Source of the DNA: Amanita rubescens
Taxonomy: Eukaryota; Basidiomycota; Agaricomycetes; Agaricales; Amanitaceae
Assembly (NCBI GenBank): GCA_015039365.1
Contig: WION01000031.1
Location: forward strand, 62,001-126,000
Direction: 5' to 3'
DNA length: 64,000 nucleotides
In this document: positions 1 to 11,292 of the stretch, piece after piece
Layout: each line of letters begins with the position of its first letter
Position numbering within the stretch: the stretch's first letter is position 1
Position numbers and translations under genes: made by a program
Notes under the pieces: generated by a model
What the model saw: the letters and a program-made list of their open reading frames with translations, nothing else
What the model was told of the DNA's origin: nothing
Database searches by the model: none

Positions 1-2206
1 CCGGAGTTGCGAGAGCTGATGCGCGTAGAGATGCACGAAGTTGATCTTGGGTGAAAACGGGTCTGTAGTTGTGTGGGTTGACTGCTGCGTAGTCGCTATT
101 CCCCTCTTTTGGGTAGACGTCCCATCGTCTAGTCAAGGAGTCCGGTTTAGTACCGAGGCGACCGGGGCGAAAGCGAATGACGAGGTTGAATTGATTGAGG
201 AACTCAGACCAGCGGACTTGTCGTCTAGTAAGTAGTTTAGTCGTCGAGAAGTATTCAAGGTTTTTGTGGTCTGTGAAAACTTCCACGGGGTCCGCGGAGC
301 CCTCAAGGTATTGTCGCCATTGCTGAAAAGCGCAGAAGATCGCCAATAGCTCTTTGTCGTGGGTGTCGTAGTTAAGTTCAGGAGGAGAAAAGGATCTAGA
401 GTAGAAGGCTACAGGGTGTATTTCGCCGTCGTTCGTGATCAAGGAAAGGATAGCGCCAAGGGCGTAGTCTGAGGCATCAGTTTCAACGAGGAGTTGAGCG
501 TCCGGAGTCCAGTGAACCAGGACCGGGGCTGTTGTGAACGCCGTCTTGAGCCGTTCAAACGCTGCGCGGCACTTGCTGTCGAAGTTCCAAGTAGTATGTT
601 TGCGTGTGAGACGTGTCAAAGGGATAGTGATTTCGGAATAGTTTTCAATAAAGCGACGATAGAAGTTGGCGAAACCGAGGAAGGATTGAATGTCTTTGAT
701 TTTGCGGGGTTCGGGCCACTCGAGGATAGTTTTGATTTTACCGGGGTCCATGGAAAGTCCGTTCGGGGAAAGGATATAGCCAAGATATTCGACCGTGTCC
801 TTGGAAAACTCACATTTCTCTAGTTTAGCAAAGAGCTTGTTCTTCCGTAGTCGTTCCAGTACTTCACGGACATGTTGTTCGTGTTCCTCGGGGTTCTCGG
901 AGTAAATGAGAATGTCGTCCAAGTACACAACAACGCATACGTCGAGCATGTCCGAGAGAACGTCGTTGACGAAACGCTGGAAGGAAGCTGGTGCATTGGT
1001 AAGTCCGAAGGGCATGACCATCCATTCGAAGGAACCATAGCGCATGCGGAAAGTGGTTTTCCATTCATCACCGGCGGCGATGCGGACTAAATGATAAGCG
1101 TGTCGTAGGTCGATTTTGGTATAGATACGGGCTTTTCCGGGGCTGTCGAGTAAGTCCGAAACAAGGGGGAGAGGGTAACGATCCTTCTTTGTGATTCGGT
1201 TAAGACCTCTAAAGTCTACACAGAGGCGGAGAGAGCCATCTTTCTTCTTGACGAATAGGACGGGTGCTCCATGGGGGGAAGAGGAAGGGCGGATAAAACC
1301 GAGAGAGAGGTGCTCGTCCAAGAACTCACAGAGTGACTTGAGCTCTGAAGGAGACAAGGAGTAGATACGTCCGGGCGGAGGCCGAGCGCCTTCTTCAAGG
1401 TCAATTTTGAGGTCGTATGGCCGATGATCAGCTAGCGTGTCCGCCTTACTCTTACTGAATACGTCTGCATATTCCCTATACTCTTTAGGTATTTCGGAAA
1501 GATCCGGTGAGTCCTCGGGGAGCGATGAACGCCCGAAGACAGAGTTAAGGGACAGCGTAAACGAGTGAGAGCCGGGCAGTCGGCAAGCACGAGCAAAAGC
1601 CACAGCGTTAATCATAGAGATAGACGGGGTAGGTTGCGGAGTGTCAGGCGGTACCGAGGTCGGGGGGATAGGTGTAGAAGTCGCGGCCTTAGCGTTGACT
1701 TTGGGCAGAGAGGATCCTGGTGGTGTTGGCACCTTAATACGCTCAGAAGTCCGGAAGCTTATGATGCCCCGTGTCCAGTCAATCAACGGATTGTGTTGGC
1801 GGAGCCATCGGTGTCCGATAACAAGTGGGCAGTTCGGGTCCAACGGAGTTACTAGAAATTCCATAAGGAATTGGTTACCTGTGGGGAAGACGACCGGCAA
1901 TTCGATCTTTCTGGTGATGAAAGTGGTGTCTGAACCATCCAGCAGGCGTAAACGGAGAGGAGATATATTTGTTGTAATGAGAGATAAGCGAGTTACAAAG
2001 GCTGAATCGATAAAGCAATGGGACGAGCCCGAGTCTATAAGAGCGGGGGTCGTCACGGAGTCCGAAACGGTAGGTAAATGTAAGGAAATGGTAAGAGAGT
2101 CCGGATCGTCGAAGGCGGCCGCGTTGAGGCGAACCATGGGTATAGCACAGCTGGAGTCGACGCAACCCTCAGCATGTGCACTCTGAGAGTTGCGGGCTAT
2201 TTTTTT
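1..2206 (-). CDS. pol: Ty3/gypsy pol polyprotein (partial)
   Basis: This polyprotein matures and copies the element. Read in codons whose low coordinate is 2 modulo 3, the minus strand appears open from the gag overlap to the window edge. An aspartic-protease site DSGSSHCFID lies at about 2007-2035. The reverse transcriptase contains MPFGLTNAPASFQ (about 972-1015) and the catalytic YLDD at 914-925. The RNase H motif ETDASDYALG is near 450-485, followed by the TDHKNLEYF signature. No own start codon is needed because the frame is entered from gag at 2200-2206. I saw no internal stop in the parts I translated (protease, RT and RNase H motifs and both ends). The integrase and any chromodomain are beyond base 1. 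The family assignment to Ty3/gypsy is firm; activity cannot be judged. Confidence 0.9.
2197..2206 (-). promoter_or_regulatory. -1 ribosomal frameshift site at gag/pol junction
   Basis: The minus strand reads TCA AAA AAA TAG in the gag frame, so the heptamer A AAA AAA sits directly before the gag stop (TAG at 2199-2197). The pol frame is exactly -1 relative to gag and is open across this point. This matches the X XXY YYZ slippery rule for -1 frameshifting. I did not identify a downstream pseudoknot. Confidence 0.75.
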
Positions 2207-3633
2207 GAGCCAGACGACTCGGAAGTCGGAGGCTGCGTTGCGGAGTCCGAGGGAGTGGAGGAAGAAGCAACTGCTGAGCGGCCACGAGCGGAGGTCGCCT
2301 TGCGGCAATCTTTTGCAGAGTGTCCGCCTGCACCGCAGTAGAGACATAAGTTCTTCTCCATACGACGTTTGCGTTCGTCGGTCCTCAGCTTTCCGTCTTT
2401 GCCCAGTTTTTCTGAGATATCCGGTTTTTTGGAGGAGGAAAATGGTTTGGAAGATGAAGGGTTGGCAGAGGTAGAAGTGTTATAACGAGAGCCGGAGGCC
2501 GAGTTGGTAGTGGGCTTGTCGGAGCCCGGGTACGGACGTTTTTTGAACGGGGCGGGCTTGGAGTCGTCCTTCTTGGAGTCCGAGGAAGAATGTTTGGTGT
2601 CTTTGCTGAGTTCGTCCTTCGTCATCCAATAGGCTTGGTCAATCTGTTGGGCTTTGAGACGCATGCGAATGAGCGTCGTAGGTTTACCGCCACGGAGAAG
2701 TTCTGTCCGGATGCGGGCTGGGAGTCCGCGGTAAAAACGGTCACGTAGGGCCGGTTCGTTCCATTCGGTACGAGAAGCAAGTTTGTTGAAGTCGACAATG
2801 TATTTAGTGATGTGGTGAAAGTCCTTCATGGCAAGGTTGCTGAGTGCGGTTTCGGCGTCGCCACGGAAATCGTAAGGCCCGAAATGGTCCGTAAGCTCTT
2901 TGACAAAAGCATTGAAATCGTAGAGCCAGTCAGGAATGTCATCAATATCACCCATAATAACGGGTTCAAACCAATCTAAAGCCGCGCCTTTGAGGTAAGA
3001 AATCACATAGCGGACCATCCTTTCATCTTTCTTGAAGGAGTCCAGACGGTCCGAGAACACGAGACTGCATGAGACCAGAAATTCACGGAGTTTGCTGGGG
3101 TTCGTGCCGTCAAATGGCTCGGGGTCCTTGACTTTGGTAGACGAAGGGCGCTGGAGTTTTTGGAGTCCGCGGTTGAGATTCAGAATGGCTTTGGCTAGTA
3201 GAAGGTTGGTATCGTGTTGCGGGTTGGGGTTGACGTTACCGCCATTGTCGTTTTGGTTGTTATCATGGTTATCATCATCATCACCACCGTCACCACCACC
3301 GCCACCACCATCGCCACCACCACCACCACCATCCCCGGAATCGTCACCCTGATGGTTTTCAATTTCGGGTTCCTCATCTCCAGGAGGTCCGGATCCTTCG
3401 GGCTGAAGCGGGGGTTCTTCGGAGTCCGGGTTGTTGTCTGAGTGGTATTCCTGGTCTGAGTCTGGGTTTGATAGGCTGGGGGCAGCCTTTGCCTTTCCCT
3501 TGCCAAGCGGCGTAGTCGTTCCTCCGCCGCGGTTCCAAAGCTGTGAGATCGAGGTGGCATGGGATAGGGCGCTGCGGCCAGTGAGGTTGAGGGTGAGTTT
3601 GTCGTTTTTGTGTTGAGCACGAGTTTTTTGCAT
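2197..3633 (-). CDS. gag: Ty3/gypsy Gag
   Basis: Structural protein of 478 residues. The N-terminal third is disordered and acidic, with a Gly/Asp-rich tract encoded around 3270-3345. The middle carries the retrotransposon Gag fold (about residues 160-300, with PFDGTNPSKLREFL and ALDWFEP). The C-terminus has a CCHC zinc knuckle from Cys430 to Cys443 (CLYCGAGGHSAKDC) and ends in a Ser-rich tail. The start is the first in-frame ATG, just downstream of the leader. Expression of pol depends on a slip at the stop codon. The coding strand repeatedly contains GGACTCC in more than one frame. Confidence 0.9.
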   Translation of the reverse strand: MQKTRAQHKNDKLTLNLTGRSALSHATSISQLWNRGGGTTTPLGKGKAKAAPSLSNPDSDQEYHSDNNPDSEEPPLQPEGSGPPGDEEPEIENHQGDDSGDGGGGGGDGGGGGGDGGDDDDNHDNNQNDNGGNVNPNPQHDTNLLLAKAILNLNRGLQKLQRPSSTKVKDPEPFDGTNPSKLREFLVSCSLVFSDRLDSFKKDERMVRYVISYLKGAALDWFEPVIMGDIDDIPDWLYDFNAFVKELTDHFGPYDFRGDAETALSNLAMKDFHHITKYIVDFNKLASRTEWNEPALRDRFYRGLPARIRTELLRGGKPTTLIRMRLKAQQIDQAYWMTKDELSKDTKHSSSDSKKDDSKPAPFKKRPYPGSDKPTTNSASGSRYNTSTSANPSSSKPFSSSKKPDISEKLGKDGKLRTDERKRRMEKNLCLYCGAGGHSAKDCRKATSARGRSAVASSSTPSDSATQPPTSESSGSKK

Positions 3634-3918
3634 GAATGACGCACGGGCGTAAGTCCGAATATACTGTAAGGACGCTGATCCTAAGTGGACGGAGTCCGGG
3701 AACCTAGTCGCAGACGGGAACGGACGGAGTAAGTCGGAGTCCGGGACGAGGTGGGGAAAGGCTCGGCTTCAGCGTATAAGCTGCGCCACGCACGTACGCC
3801 TTGCCTAAACTTGGGAGGAGCGGAGTATACGGAGTCCGAGGCTATGCCTGGGTGGAACGGAGCTCGGACAACCACGGGGGGTCAACAAAGGCGTAGCCCA
3901 CGACCTGGTAGCACGTAG

Positions 3919-4450
3919 TGTCGGAACCAAGTACGGGCTCGACGTTCACGACGATGACAACAGGAGGGTTGGTAGGGAGGATGCGTATGAGGGGATTCTG
4001 GGAAGGAATATTGGAGGGCAATCCAAGTTGATATTCGGACTACGGTATCAGTACAGGTGAGGCCTTATATACGTAGTCCGACAAGGGGATCAATGGCCGT
4101 GTTCTGATGTGAACTGGTTAAGCGAAGAAACTATGGAGATATAGAACAGGGAGTGGAGTTGAGCATATGGTACGAAGGGATGTTGATACCAGTGATGCCC
4201 GAGGCGAAACGAGATATGTAACGAGTAATGTGTCATATAGAGAATACGTAGAAAAGGAGACTTGGCGAATGTCAGAAGTATACGGAGTCCGACGCATGTC
4301 CGGGTGACGGAGTTGTGACGGGGTTCGCAGGGTTTGGATATGGAAGGATATGAGTCGTGGCACGAGTGGGGAATGGTCGAGGGGAATAGTCGGGTGTTCA
4401 CCGGAGTCCGAGATACGGGGTTTGGGTGGAGTCCGGAACGGGATATGACA
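3919..4450 (-). repeat. 5' LTR of gypsy element 1, with leader beside it
   Basis: On the minus strand this segment begins TGTCATATCC and ends GGTTCCGACA, giving TG...CA ends with a TGTC/GACA inverted terminus. A TATATAAGG promoter box lies at 4071-4063. Bases 3634-3918 between the LTR and the gag start are untranslated leader, and I recognise no convincing tRNA primer site there. The borders are inferred from one LTR only. Confidence 0.5.
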
Positions 4451-7109
4451 CCACCGGGTACATATCTTCAACCCATTTATAGATTCTAAGGTATTCAGCA
4501 CGAATGAGAAGTTGCGTCCAATTGGTGTCAATGATTGGGGGCGGCGTCGCGGGAAGGACATCACCGCCATTCTCTCCTCCATTCTCCTCGTCGTCCTCTT
4601 CATCATTAGGATCATGGACCGAATTCTTAAGAGAAATGTGCTCCTGAGGTAGAGGAACGCCCCAAAACTGCTCATAGAAACGCAAGATCATATTCGTCCG
4701 GGTGTTACCGTAGCGCAGTCGATCAAAGCCTGAAAACATTATTTAAGGCAATGACGTAAAGACCAACATAGAAACCATATACCAAAATTCATGTAACAAG
4801 GGCCATCATCCACAATTGAAGAATCTGCGAATAAATATCAGAATGAAAGACGTGAAGCTGAAAGCTAACACAACGCTCACTCACCCGCTTTGTGTCTTTT
4901 ACTCCTATCTTCATCGGAACCAATGCCATTGAGGTTACGCTTGCAGGCGGCTGTGGAGGAGGCAAGCACAGAATCGTGTTGAGCAGAACTTCAACAGGTA
5001 TGACTAATACGATGATGTGGCTTACCATGAGCGGAGATGTTGGATGTGAGGGGAGCTGTGAGATTGTGCTGACTCAGTGCCGCCTGATAGATAAACGCTC
5101 ACACTCACGGGAAGGCACAGGCTGCACTATAATGTGGAGACCCAACTTGGGTTGGTCTTTGAAGATATCCCCTATCCTAGCGCTCGACTCCAATTTGACG
5201 GCAATAGTTGAGAGATGCTCTTGTGTAGTGATGGGAAAGCTCTGCTAGGCTCGGCTCCGGCTAAGCTTAGTCACCGGAGCCGATTTTTCGGCTCAGCTCA
5301 GCTCCCAGAGCTGGCTATAGCCGGCTCTGGCTATGATTTTCAAGCAACCCCCAGGTAATGCCTCCTCAAGCCTTTTAGGCATTTAGGATGCTTCGTTTCG
5401 CTTATTACTTGCATTAAGAGGGTTGGGGGGTGGTGGCTGCATGACTGGAAGTCAGGGTAGGGTCTGGGCACAAGGTGAGTAAAGATTTGATCATATCTCA
5501 GCCATTTCTTGACAGATTCCCTTCAATATAGGATCATCTGAAAGCCCTTTCCAAGCATATTCTCGACGTCTTAACCGTTTGGCACCGCGCGCACTCGATC
5601 CTACCCGTTAAGATGATTTGATGGCAAAGCTGAGTCATATCATATGTTCTTTTCATCATATCCCCCCCATTTCTTGGCGCTTTTGCTTCAATCTTGGACC
5701 ATTTAGAAGCGATTTTGGCCCTCTTTCTCGTCGCATTGACCGCTTGATGCGGCGCGCTTTCGTTCTTTCGCTATTCATCAATCTTTCCTTCAAAACTATT
5801 TTTATCATATGCCATCCATTTCTCAATGGTTTTACCTCAATCCTGCACCGTTTAGAAGTGCTTTTCACTCTATGTCTCGACTCAGTGACCACTTTATACT
5901 CTGCAAATTCATTGTCTCATTATTCACAAATCTGTATACACAGTACTGGTTTTTCCTCATGTAGGTCCAATTTTGCATGTAATTCTATCAAATTCACATA
6001 GATTTAAGTTATTTCCATTGGAATTTCAAGCTATGAGTTGACTGTGATAAAATAGGCTAGGTATCATTATGTCTCATTACTGTGATTACCCATCCTGGCC
6101 AAAAGTGCTTGCAATGCATTAAGTTGCCTATGTGTTGATAAAATGCTTCTAAATGCGACATAATTGGAGTGAAACTGACCATAAATGAGTGAGATATGAC
6201 CCCAGAAGCATGTAAAATACAATTTGAATGAAAGATTGATGAATAGCAAAAGAACGAAAGCACGCCGCATCAAGCGGTCAATGCGACGAGAAAGAGGGCC
6301 AAAATCGCTTCTAAATGGTCCAAGATTGAAGCAAAAGCGCCGAGAAATGGGGGGGACATGATGAAAAGAACATATGATATGACTCAGCTTTGCCATCAAA
6401 TCATCTTAACAGGCAGGATCGAGTGCGCGCAGTGCAAAACGGTTAAGGCGTCGAGAATATGCTTGGAAAGGGCTTTCAGATGATCCTATATTAAAGGGAA
6501 TCCGTCAAGAAATGGCTGAGATATGATCAAATCTTTACTCACCTTGTGCCCAGACCCTACCCTGACTTCCAGTCATGCAGCCACCACCCCCCAACCCTCT
6601 TAATGCAAGTAATAAGCGAAACGAAGCATCCTAAATGCTTAAATGATGCAGGGGAGCTTTACTCGAGGCAGGGGGTTTACCTGTGCATTACTACTGGGAC
6701 CTCAGCTATAGCCGGCTCTAGCCGGCCATAGCTGGCTTTGAAAATTCGGCTCCAGCTCAGCTCCTGATCGGCTCGGCTAATGCTCTGAGCCGGCTATAGC
6801 TGAGCCGTTTTACAACACTACTCTTGTGAGAAAACACGATCATCAAGGCTTTCTTCAGGTATTAGGGATTCCTGGTTCTTGAGCTGCCGAGTTTGTGAGT
6901 GGCAACGTCTACTCCAGCCTCAAGGCTGTCCTTACCTTCCAAACAGACAGATCCGGGATATCGGTGTCACGAAGAATGCCGTTTTTGCCCTTTTCATGAA
7001 CCATTGTCTTCAAGTCATCAACGTCGTCGTCGGCAGATAGCGAGAACTCCATGGGTATTGTAGCGCCTTTGACGAGGCAGCGTAATACACGAACTGTGTC
7101 GTCAGCCAT
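4451..7109 (-). pseudogene. Crinkler (CRN)-like gene, broken by two elements
   Basis: The minus strand starts with ATG at 7109-7107 and encodes a ubiquitin-like header (MADDTVRVLRCLVKG..., ending ILRDTDIPDLSVWK), the pattern of the CRN N-terminal domain of fungal and oomycete Crinklers. Intron 6884-6935 (52 nt) follows. Exon 2 reads LKNQESLIPEESLDD and is cut by the MITE after base 6829. It resumes without a frame change at 5217 and reaches LGLHIIVQPVP, the typical CRN IIVQP motif. Further small exons appear to lead to a segment at 4460-4730 (FYEQFWGVPLPQ, IRAEYLRIYKW), which stops at gypsy element 1. Intron borders below 5100 are uncertain. An upstream in-frame ATG exists at 7133 but the shorter start fits the family. 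Confidence 0.65.
5226..6820. mobile_element. Foldback hAT-type MITE with 8-bp target duplication
   Basis: The two arms (about 5226-5800 and 6230-6820) are near-perfect reverse complements. Arm-length mirrored reading frames at 5618-5800 and 6399-6230 encode almost the same peptide only because of this symmetry. The ends read TAGTGATGGG and, reversed, TAGTGTTGTA. The 8-bp direct repeat CTCTTGTG flanks the element at 5218-5225 and 6821-6828. Terminal inverted repeats with an 8-bp duplication are the hAT superfamily pattern. There is no transposase; the centre (5800-6230) is AT-rich filler. It interrupts exon 2 of the Crinkler-like gene. Confidence 0.85.
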
Positions 7110-7598
7110 AGCGCGGTCTAAGTCTGTTTTCACGTGAAACGGGACAAGATTTCATCGGAGTTCGGAACATCACGTGCATGACCGTCGCTCCTTTCAAATT
7201 GTGGCTTGGTGACGCGTCATAACACCTCAGTTGTTTGCTCTTAGCAACTGAGTATATTGTCCAATACATAGCCCCGTGGACCTCGAGACGGTGGACTTTG
7301 GTCCGAATTCTAATCCAAGTTTTTGCGGTTTTTGGACCAAAATTTGTCCGGATTCTAAGCCAGGCTTCCAGCCTCCTCAACTGGCATTATCCCGGGTCCT
7401 GGTCCTGGTACTACGCTACTCTCAGGCACCGCCTAAGTACATTCAAAAATCCCTCATTTCACAATGATGAATCATACAACATACACCTAACCCTAATTAC
7501 ATCCCTCATGCCAATTCTGGCTACATAGCATACCTAGTACTCACGGTCAACTATTGCTTCGCAAGCAAACAAGATACTTGGCACTTCCTTGTCCACTC
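7110..7598. other. Intergenic spacer
   Basis: This lies between the Crinkler start and the end of the E2 relic. It holds a plus-strand stretch with repeated TTTGGTCC/GGACCAAA-like words near 7295-7350. I see no gene or RNA here. Confidence 0.4.
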
Positions 7599-8213
<615 letters not shown>

Positions 8214-8904
8214 GGGTAATAATTGGGTTCTACAAGTGCGGCATGCGATCAAGGGCGGCGATAGCGAGGGCGTGGGCAGATAGAGGGGATAAGAGCAGGC
8301 TGTGAGCAGCGGAGCGGCGAGGGTAGAGGAGTGGACTTACAGAGCAGGAGGAAAACGGTTGCACGGGGAGCAGTGGGCAAGTGGGGGGAGGGGGGGGAGT
8401 TATAAGTCTAGAAACGGGTGACAGAACGTTCGTGAAGGAGTAGAATCTAGATCAACCATTACGGTCATGGGTCAGGAGTACGTAAACGAGCTGTGTAAGT
8501 GGAGTGCCTTATCTATGCTTATCTTCCATGCTCCCTCATCAAGATTGCACAAAGCTGCCGATCAGAAACAGCGAGGATTTGTTCTTGACACATCTGACGG
8601 CCGGGTTGTATACCACCCTTCTTCATCCTTCCGTATCCACTTTTGTTGCTCTGATCCTTGATCTATCGTCATATCTCGTCGCGTCTTGATTAAGATTACC
8701 AGGGTTTCGTCATAATTACAGCACAATCAATCTCATTGTCGCATGTCGATTTTATTCGTTATTCCTGTTATTCCAATCGTTTTCCCGCTGTAGCGTTACA
8801 TTGACGACGTCTATATCACAGTAGATGGGAAAATTTCCGGGTAAGAATCCATCATAGGCGTGTCGAGTAGGTCTGTTAAAATGTTTTGAAATCAGCATCA
8901 TCGA
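8214..8904. other. Intergenic spacer upstream of the E2 relic
   Basis: This probably contains the former promoter of the E2 gene. A G-run lies near 8375-8400. I see no convincing reading frame or repeat. Confidence 0.35.
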
Positions 8905-8980
8905 TTAGATATAGTGCCGTCTGCACCTGAAGGTAAACCACCTGCAGCACCGCAGCCAAGAAGAATTTGGTGGAATTCGG

Positions 8981-9348
8981 TGTAACAGATGGAATCCTGT
9001 TACAGTGTGCAGCATGCTCCGAAGCTTTCTGAAGATGTCCGCCATCGATCCTCCTTCAATCCGCTTTCCGTCCGCTTTCGATCCGCTTCGATCCGCTCCG
9101 CTCCGACGCGCGGGAATTCGTCGGAGTACGTCGGATGCGCGGGAATATGTCGGATTATGTCGGACCACAAGCGCATGGTAAGCGCATGGTAGTTACTATA
9201 AGTACATGTCACATGTAGTCGTATACATCAGCTACGAACGAGAATCGGAGTTCCCTTCCCCTCAGATCAGCCTTAGCTTAAGTCTGTGCACTATTGTGCA
9301 TGGCACCTGCAGTGCTGGGTACAACCCAGAGCACATTGCAGTGTTTCA
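8981..9348 (+). repeat. 5' LTR of the TRIM element
   Basis: 368 bp with TG...CA ends. It carries a TATAAGTA promoter-like box near 9198, and the identical short frame MESCYSVQHAP occurs in both LTRs. Confidence 0.8.
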
Positions 9349-10591
9349 ACTGGAGCCCACCTTCGGCGCGAACTCGCAGTCCTTGTGTCGCTCGTCCGCG
9401 AGCATGAACGTTCTTTCTACCCCTACCAAGGCCTACGTTTCACTCCGCCTTCCATCCGCCACCATCCGCCGCCATCTGCTCCTCACACTGCTCTAGAGTC
9501 CGCTCTGATGCAGGCCGCCAATGCCATCCCCTCTTGCTGCCCAACTTGCTCAATCGCTCCGATTCTGCTCCACCTCCGCCGCTGTTCCATTCATTATGCA
9601 TGCGGTCGCTCCTTTAGCTCATCCGACACCTATACATGACCCTCTGCTGCCTCCGACGCTGCGCCTCAAATTTTGCAGCTCTGCCTCATGTATCCGCCCT
9701 TCCGCCGCATGTTGACCATGCCTCATGTTTCCCCACACCCGCCAACCCTTATCCGACATGCTGCAGTCCACCAAATGCTGTCCACACTGCTCCGACGCCT
9801 GCCCCCTGGCCAGCATTGCTCCTCCTCCTCCTTCCGACGCCAACTGCAGCTCCGACGCTCCGATTTTTTTCTTTTCTTCCCAGGAATAGGCATGTGGCAT
9901 CTGCCACATTGATGTTTTAGCTTATCTTGATTGCGATCACCTCAATTTGTCTTGCTCCGCTCCGATCGGCTCCGATCTGCCTCAATCCGATCCGACGCAC
10001 ATTTCTAAGGCCCACAGCTCCGCCGCAGTTTCGGAACCCTTTACCAGCCATTGACAGAACCTTTGCCATCGACATTCTTTAATACCGTATTGCGCCGACG
10101 GCGTCTCAGGAAACATCTTTATTAGCAGCCTCAATGCAAGGGGTCAGTGCTATTGATTGAATTACTGGGATGACCGCGATCGGGGGAGTTGCGCCCCTCC
10201 TCGCCTTGCTTTGGTATGCTTATACCGACGATTCCGCTTCCGACGATTCCACTCTTTACTGCCTCCGACTTTCTACCTCTGTCAATGATGTTCCGCCTCC
10301 ACCCTCTGCCTACAGCTCTGACGCCTCCGATTCCACTGCGATTGCACCACTTGCCTTACGCCCATATGCAAACAAGTCACGATCCATCACTGAAACACCT
10401 GTCAACACCCCTTTCCTTGCCAAACGACCGCTGACATCGATTCTGCCATGCCACCTTCGGAACCGACACCTATCATCATCGGATTGCACTGCCACAATAC
10501 TCCGCCATGTTCCGCCATCAATTCTGCCTTGTCAAGCATCTCTGCCTCTGGTCGCACTGACTGGAAGTCAGTATTCAAACTGGTGAGCGGA

Positions 10592-10959
10592 TGTAACGGA
10601 TGGAATCCTGTTACAGTGTGCAGCATGCTCCGAAGCTTTCTGAAGATGTCCGCCATCGATCCTCCTTCAATCCGCTTTCCGTCCGCTTTCGATCCGCTTC
10701 GATCCGCTCCGCTCCGACGCGCGGGAATTCGTCGGAGTACGTCGGATGCGCGGGAATATGTCGGATTATGTCGGACCACAAGCGCATGGTAAGCGCATGG
10801 TAGTTACTATAAGTACATGTCACATGTAGTCGTATACATCAGCTACGAACGAGAATCGGAGTTCCCTTCCCCTCAGATCAGCCTTAGCTTAAGTCTGTGC
10901 ACTATTGTGCATGGCACCTGCAGTGCTGGGTACAACCCAGAGCACATTGCAGTGTTTCA
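10592..10959 (+). repeat. 3' LTR of the TRIM element
   Basis: 368 bp, essentially identical to the copy at 8981-9348. The preceding bases (GGTGAGCGGA) form only a weak polypurine tract. Confidence 0.8.
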
Positions 10960-11292
10960 TCGGGATGCCTCGATTTTCTCTGCTGTTTGGGTGGATAACC
11001 TGATCCGTGAGCCTGAGGAATGAAAACTCTCCATACCCGCTTCGATATGCTCCCAGAAATATTCTTCGGTCGAAGGAAGCCGGTGATTTTCAGTGAAGTT
11101 TCCCAATAGAGCGCAGTTCGGTTGGCGAGGCGGACCATGGACTTGCCATTTCTTTAGGCTTCTGCGATGAATGATAGTCCGCGCACGTACCCGTTTAACC
11201 CTAACTAAATCCACTTGCAGACTGCCAGCCATGAATACATTAACTACAGACTCGTCTGGATCTATTGGCATATAATCTCCAACTTTGGCCAT

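Larger units (their letters stand above)
1..4450 (-). mobile_element. Ty3/gypsy LTR retrotransposon 1, 5' part
   Basis: Read on the minus strand the order is LTR (4450-3919), leader (3918-3634), gag (3633-2197), then pol, open to the left window edge. Protease, reverse transcriptase and RNase H are present in that order and integrase should lie outside the window. Pol is in the -1 frame relative to gag. The LTR/gene boundary at 4450 is inferred from a TG/CA-ended segment and from loss of Crinkler coding sequence there. The 3' LTR and target duplication are not visible. The element carries the word GGAGTCCG on the plus strand at least a dozen times. Confidence 0.9.
8981..10959 (+). mobile_element. 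Small non-autonomous LTR retroelement (TRIM/LARD type)
   Basis: Two 368-bp direct repeats (8981-9348 and 10592-10959), starting TGTAAC and ending TTTCA, bound a 1243-bp interior with no gag or pol. TCGG flanks both outer ends (8977-8980 and 10960-10963), consistent with a 4-5 bp target duplication. Just inside the left LTR, TGGAGCCCACC (9351-9361) is in the place of a tRNA primer site. I saw one difference between the LTRs (A/G at their seventh base), so insertion was recent. The interior is rich in TCCGAC/TCCGAT words and its frames are not protein-like. Confidence 0.8.
8905..11292 (-). pseudogene. Unknown gene interrupted by a TRIM-type LTR element
   Basis: A minus-strand frame begins at ATG 11292-11290 (MAKVGDYMPIDPDESVVNVF) and includes RQPNCALLGNFTENH and STEEYFWEHIEA. 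It may contain one or two introns, for example GTATGG...AACAG near 11020-10970. It runs into the small LTR element at 10959 and the same strand continues at 8980 to about 8905. I do not recognise the product. The reading frame across the insertion is not settled, so this is a fragment with coding character rather than a defined gene. Confidence 0.3.

Noticed and set aside
3032..3644. Plus- and minus-strand ORFs with Ser/Pro or Thr runs across the gag Gly/Asp tract
   Set aside because: These are shadow frames of the GGT/GAT repeats within gag.
4171..4182. TGGTATCA on the minus strand as a tRNA-Met primer site of gypsy element 1
   Set aside because: It lies upstream of the TATA box within the inferred LTR, so it cannot be the primer site.
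5618..6399. Two mirrored ORFs of 127 and 110 codons in the MITE
   Set aside because: They encode the same peptide only because the arms are inverted copies. There is no transposase motif.
9619..10586. Overlapping ORFs inside the TRIM element
   Set aside because: They arise from TCCGAC-rich low-complexity DNA, and both strands and several frames are open alike.
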